Assembly (NCBI GenBank): GCA_031761405.1
Contig: JASEVX010000010.1
Location: forward strand, 11,254,833 to 11,318,832
DNA length: 64,000 nucleotides
Source of the DNA: Serripes groenlandicus
Lineage: Eukaryota > Mollusca > Bivalvia > Cardiida > Cardiidae
Reading direction: 5' to 3'
Shown: positions 59,613 to 64,000 of the stretch, piece by piece
Layout of the letters: the number at the start of each line of letters is the position of its first letter
How positions within the stretch are numbered: position 1 is the first letter of the stretch
The notes under the pieces: model-generated
Database searches by the model: none
What the model saw: the letters and a program-made list of their open reading frames with translations, nothing else
What the model was told of the DNA's origin: nothing
Position numbers and translations under genes: made by a program

Positions 59613-60039
59613 AGTCAAACATTTTATTTATACAAAAGATTCACCACATCATGGCAACGGTTCACTTTTTAAAACATTACTGTGAAAGAATGCTTTTATT
59701 TTGTATCAGGATTTTTCTTTTGTTTTATTACATTTATCTGTTTCCCCATTTAGACGTTATACTTAAGTGACATTGGCAGCAAATGACCAAAAAAACTAGT
59801 GAAAACAGGAAAATTGCATTAAATGAAAAAAAGGTATCCCTTTCCCCTCAAATGTTTTATCTCAATTTCAATGACAAATCTTTCACATTTCTAAAGCGTA
59901 TAAGTCCATCATATCATGGTATTGGTCAATGAAATATATTTCCATGATTGTAACACTTTTACATGAGATACGATTGTAACACTTAAACATGAGATGTGAT
60001 TGTTTAAATTTTGTTTAACTCTGCCTTGAATAGTATTTC

Positions 60040-60200
60040 ATTTATACAATGGAGTTTTTCTGGGGTAAATTACCAGTTCTACTGGTAATTTTTATCCTGA
60101 CACAAGTCTTTCAGTCGTAATGCTATTCTCGTAACCCTGACCGCCAAGAAGTGAAGTCATGATTTTCCTTTTATTATCCGTAAACTGAGGACTCTTGAAT
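60040..60200 (-). mobile_element. SINE family B body, minus strand
   Basis: GTTTTTCTGGGGTAAATTAC + CAGTTCTACTGGT and CCTGACCGCCAAGAAGTGAA match the 52060-52335 copy in the same orientation. Confidence 0.65.
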
Positions 60201-60209
60201 ACAATGAGA

Positions 60210-61285
60210 AAATCGTTTCAAGAAAACATCTGTTAGACTGTTTTCAAAAGGGGGAACCAAGTCTATGAAATCAAGTTCAATAGTAAACGTATATACAGTT
60301 ATACTTGCCTTAAGCAGGAACCAATGGGAAAGTCAAATAAAGAAGAAAATATTGTCTTGCTTTATCTTCAATTGGCTGCCTTATTGAGGTGACCACTAAC
60401 ACAAGTTTGACTGTATTCAAATTGTCCCATGTTTGAGTTATTGCAATTCAACTATACTTTCAATATTTTGGAAGCAACACAAATTCAAGGACTTCAAAAA
60501 ATATGATTTTATAGAGATATTTCATGTGTGTTTATTTATTAACACTTTTACACTCGTTTATTGAAAGTGATAATAAATAAACAGGAATGAGATATTCTAG
60601 GTATCATATAAAGTGATTTATGAGGCGTATTTCAAGAAAATATACATGAAATTTGTCGGATTTGGCGCCAATGTGACTAACGTTATATAACGTCGAACCA
60701 CTGACGTGACGTCATTTTCACAGTTTGGTTTCTGTGTTGTATCAAAGACTTAAGCGTAAGACTGGAAACCAAACGTTATATGTCATATGTTATTTAAGTA
60801 ATGATATTTTGAAACTCACAGAGATGGCTTCAGTTGATAAATGTATATCCACACACGTTGTTGTTACTACTCTTTTGCATAAAGGCAATAACAACATAAC
60901 ACACCCTTTTATTTCAGATTTGAAGTTTACGAAGGCTTAGCATGTTGTGACCAGTATGTGAACTGAACATAAATAACAACATATACCGGTACTCCTGAAA
61001 TACGTGAAACTGTTACGAGAATGAACAATACATTTTGGAATAGCATTACAGGACAACATATTGGATAACATAATATACACTGTAAGAGCCAAATATACCT
61101 TGGAATAAATAAGTGGTATTCCTAAATGGCAGTGTAAAGCCGATGAAAACATATTTTTTTACTGAAATAAACTTATCATCCTAGTATGCAATGTTTCATA
61201 TTAAAAATCCATGTATTACATGTAAGTATTTTATATTTTATTTCAAGAATATGTACATATGAACAGATTGTGTGTAAAATACCTT
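60210..61285. other. Downstream intergenic stretch, nothing recognised
   Basis: AT-rich. A reading frame at 60725-60940 has no recognisable domain. No element boundary could be defined. Confidence 0.5.
60336..60341 (+). promoter_or_regulatory. Candidate polyadenylation signal
   Basis: An AATAAA hexamer lies about 720 bases after the stop codon of the protease gene. The region is AT-rich and similar hexamers occur by chance, so this is only a candidate. Confidence 0.2.
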
Positions 61286-61291
61286 GTTTTT

Positions 61292-61447
61292 TCCTTTTCC
61301 CACATACAGACACTCTGATGCTTCTGCAGCAGAGGTCTTCCGCCACAATATTTTCCATGTACTTCAATAATTGTTTTGTTTTATATAGAGAGTTTCCATA
61401 GTTTTTACTAGCCATGTTGCCGCTTTGTCGTATGAGGGAAAGGGGTA
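61292..61447. mobile_element. TTAA-type MITE, short form
   Basis: CCTTTTCCCACATACAGACA at the left and GTCGTATGAGGGAAAGGGGT at the right, with GATGCTTCTGCAGCAGAGGT inside. Confidence 0.75.
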
Positions 61448-61679
61448 TCCAAATGTACACACATGTTTGCCCATGAACACGCAGTGTTCAATGTGAGCTG
61501 TTTTGGTCCTCTTCATCACAGAGTCAATCATTGCTCTTTTTTAAATGATTTTGCTTTTTAGAACATAAAGGTGACCTTCTGTAAGGCCGGATGATTTCAC
61601 CCCAAAAAGGACTGCAATTTGCTGTGACAGTGTATAGTGAGATCTTTGAAAAGCTTTTCTGAAACTTCAGACCTGATTT

Positions 61680-61818
61680 CAACCATTTCCCACATACGTT
61701 AACACTACAACTGTGGAAACATGCAGGCAAAAATGTGGAAGACCTCATTCAATGAAAGAATCACAATGTTTTCACAATTTGTCTGCTGCAGATGTATCTG
61801 CAGGTGAGCAAGGGTTAA
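61680..61818. mobile_element. TTAA-type MITE, short form
   Basis: CAACCATTTCCCACATACGT at the left and GAGCAAGGGTTAA at the right, with AATTTGTCTGCTGCAGATGT inside. Confidence 0.7.
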
Positions 61819-62070
61819 CTGAATAGTTTCAAATGAATTATCATTGTTCAAGTCTCACCAAAGTGTACACTTTAACAATATTGTCCTTGGAATCACCAAT
61901 GTTTATAATTAAGTCCCACTAATGCTGATCCTCAAAAAAAAAAAAAAATCAAACTGATTGTTTAAAAAACCCACCGCATATTTGTTACTGTTTAATTAAC
62001 ACTGAATTGCATATTCTTATCTTTGTGATGGGTCATTTATTAAAACAAATCTGTGTTGAGTATTACAAAT

Positions 62071-62753
62071 AAACCCTTTCCCACATATAGACGCCTTTAG
62101 ACGCCTCTGCAGCAGACAACCTTTACAAATCATAATGTGCAATTTCACCTTTGGCCACATTGTTTTCAACTCTATCTAATGAGTATACTTTCATTCATAT
62201 ATAATTTCTGAAGCATATGATAAGTCGGTTTTTAAACATCCCCAGATTCAGACATATTTTAACACATCAGCAGCAAAGGACGTTTGAAAACAAAACATTC
62301 TGACAAAAGGAGAAATTTATCATGTTAAGCAATTTCTCCTGGTGTCAAAATGGTTTGAACTCTATTATAAGTATACTTAAACAGACAGTTAGGGCAACAA
62401 NNNNNNNNNNNNNNNNNNNNNNNNNNNNNNNNNNNNNNNNNNNNNNNNNNNNNNNNNNNNNNNNNNNNNNNNNNNNNNNNNNNNNNNNNNNNNNNNNNNN
62501 NNNNNNNNNNNNNNNNNNNNNNNNNNNNNNNNNNNNNNNNNNNNNNNNNNNNNNNNNNNNNNNNNNNNNNNNNNNNNNNNNNNNNNNNNNNNNNNNNNNN
62601 GAAATTTCTCAAAACGAGCAATTTCCCCTATTTCCACCGTATTTTCAACTTTAGTCAACAAATATACTTTCATTTACAAAGATTTTCCACATTTGTGCAT
62701 ATATTTTTTCAAAGTCGTCTTCTGCATATTTGTTGTATGTGGAAAAGGGTTAA
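62071..62753. mobile_element. Two or more MITE copies around an assembly gap
   Basis: AAACCCTTTCCCACATATAG starts one copy near 62071. GTGGAAAAGGGTTAA ends another at 62753. Central palindromes lie near 62315-62340 and 62600-62630, on either side of the N run. Confidence 0.7.
62401..62600. other. Assembly gap of 200 N
   Basis: Exactly 200 N, a conventional placeholder length. It lies inside palindromic MITE sequence, which probably caused the break. Confidence 0.99.
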
Positions 62754-62919
62754 GCTTGTCTAAAGGATATATCACTTTATTTAGAGAAGGTCGGTGACAC
62801 AGTCGGACCTTAATGACCCGTTCTAACCGCCGAGCTGAGTACCCCGATCTCTCCGACTGGCCTCATTCCGCCAACCAAGCTCGACCAGGTGTTCATATTC
62901 TTTGGTTGTTTTGTTGGTG

Positions 62920-63331
62920 TTCAAATAGAGAATCTATAGGTAATATCGGTTTTCGTCCAAACATTTTATAAAAATGGTGAATGTTTGTAGAACTGTGTGG
63001 GGTACAGTTGAATACATAAACCAAAGAACTGACATACTTCTTCCAATCCGCTAACTTGTCATTTTCAAGAGTCCCTTACATATCAAGTATTTGTTCTGTT
63101 AAACAGTTCAGGGTCTGCAATTCCTTATGGATGGTATGGTGATGTTCCGTTTTTTTCCTTGTTCGTCACTATTTGAAATAAATCCTTTTGATTCCTGTTT
63201 GACTCAAAATGAGCTCGTTGATCAGAGTGAGTTATATTTGGTATTCCATAATGAAGGATAAACTCGTTATAAAACGACTCAGTCATTGCCTTTGCCATTT
63301 GGTTCTTTGTAGGAACTGTGTTCTGGGACAA
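62920..63331 (-). pseudogene. Ty3/Gypsy-type integrase remnant
   Basis: On the minus strand 63331-63125 reads FILHYGIPNITHSDQRAHFE and, further on, GTSPYHP, the second catalytic Asp region and the TxPYHP segment of a retrotransposon integrase core. The usual Gly after HSDQ is Arg. Between 63125 and about 62920 further integrase-like segments (LVYVFN-like, MFGRKP-like) can be read only in shifted frames with stops. It is a fragment without LTRs, protease or RT in view. Confidence 0.8.
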
Positions 63332-63389
63332 GTTTTTAAACTTCCTTGGTATTCACCGTTCCGGGACCGATACTCGTGTTTTTATCTCA

Positions 63390-63830
63390 CATTGTTTTTG
63401 ACCGGACATGACCCGTATTCAAATTTGACCTACATATCATCAAGACAAACATTCTAACAAAGTTTCAATATAATCAAGTTAAATATGCAGACTCCAGTGT
63501 TAACAAGATTTTACTTCAATTTGACCTAGTGACAAAGTGTTTGACCCAGTATGACCCATATTCGAACTTGACATTCTGACAAATAATCTCAAGCTGCCGA
63601 AGCAAACATTGCGGCCTGTAGAGATTTAACAAGATTTTTCTTCAATTTGGCCTAATGACCAACTTTTTGACCTGACATGAACCATATTTGAACTTGGCCT
63701 ACACATCATCAAGATAAACATTCTGATAAAGGTTCAACATGCTCAAGTAAAATATGCGGCCTCCAGAGTATTAACAAGATATTCCTTCAATTTGACCTAG
63801 TGACCTAGTTTTTGACCTCTATCGCCCAGT
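63390..63830 (-). repeat. About 200-bp tandem bivalve-type repeat, reverse orientation
   Basis: Two and a half units with TTCAATTTGACCTAGTGACC, GACCCATATTCGAACTTGA and CATCAAGACAAACATTCT. These are complements of the modules at 50555-51430. Confidence 0.88.
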
Positions 63831-64000
63831 TTTGACTATTTCCGGTCTAACAAAGGAGTCGGAGCATTTATATCTTCACTAGCGTTTGGCATGTGTTTTC
63901 TTTCAGGTATTTATTGACATGATTGATAAAATAGAAAATCGAAATATTAATGGCCTACATATATTTTTATCAGATTTTAAAACTGTGTTTCATACATGTA

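Noticed and set aside
60725..60940. 71-codon frame as a downstream small gene
   Set aside because: No recognisable motif, no supporting splice or signal sequence, and of a length expected by chance in AT-rich DNA.

Overview
The window is eukaryotic, AT-rich and intron-dominated. One plus-strand gene runs through nearly all of it, and its introns are packed with mobile-element debris and tandem repeats. The repeat types (foldback MITEs with TTAA ends, tRNA-headed SINEs, hairpin-headed tandem repeats, long minisatellites) and the mosaic extracellular protein suggest a bivalve mollusc, probably heterodont. That attribution is inference from remembered repeat styles; species cannot be fixed from the sequence alone.

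The gene is a mosaic serine protease of the enteropeptidase/neurotrypsin type. I could chain 26 exons from 250 to 59612. Every junction is GT-AG, all phases agree, and the chain gives 3,899 coding bases plus one base from an upstream exon: 1,299 codons and a TGA. Domain order is MAM1, MAM2, LDLa1, MAM3, LDLa2, MAM4, LDLa3, SRCR1, LDLa4, LDLa5, SRCR2, peptidase S1. Nearly all module borders are phase 1. The 5' end lies upstream of the window. The protease keeps the His-Asp-Ser triad and all expected disulfide cysteines. Its zymogen junction is non-canonical (Tyr before Ile-Phe-Phe-Gly), the S1-pocket position 189 is Pro rather than Asp, and MAM1 carries an RRRKKR proprotein-convertase-like site.

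Introns by region: 1-4.6 kb holds a TTAA-ended MITE, two SINEs and a hairpin-headed tandem repeat. 4.75-12.6 kb holds further repeats and a 5'-truncated, inactivated non-LTR retrotransposon (about 8.81-11.98 kb). 12.9-17 kb has more repeats and a 66-bp minisatellite. 17-30 kb alternates exons with MITEs, a 27-bp minisatellite and a long dispersed-repeat block. 30.5-33.6 kb is a 3-kb minisatellite. 34.5-39.3 kb holds SRCR1 and two LDLa exons with nested SINE/MITE insertions. 39.3-51.7 kb holds a GA microsatellite, a duplicated element, SRCR2 and a 700-bp foldback element. 51.7-59.6 kb is the protease domain. 59.6-64 kb is downstream sequence with MITEs, a 200-base N gap, a decayed Ty3/Gypsy integrase on the minus strand and another tandem repeat.

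No second host gene, no intact RNA gene and no CRISPR array was found.
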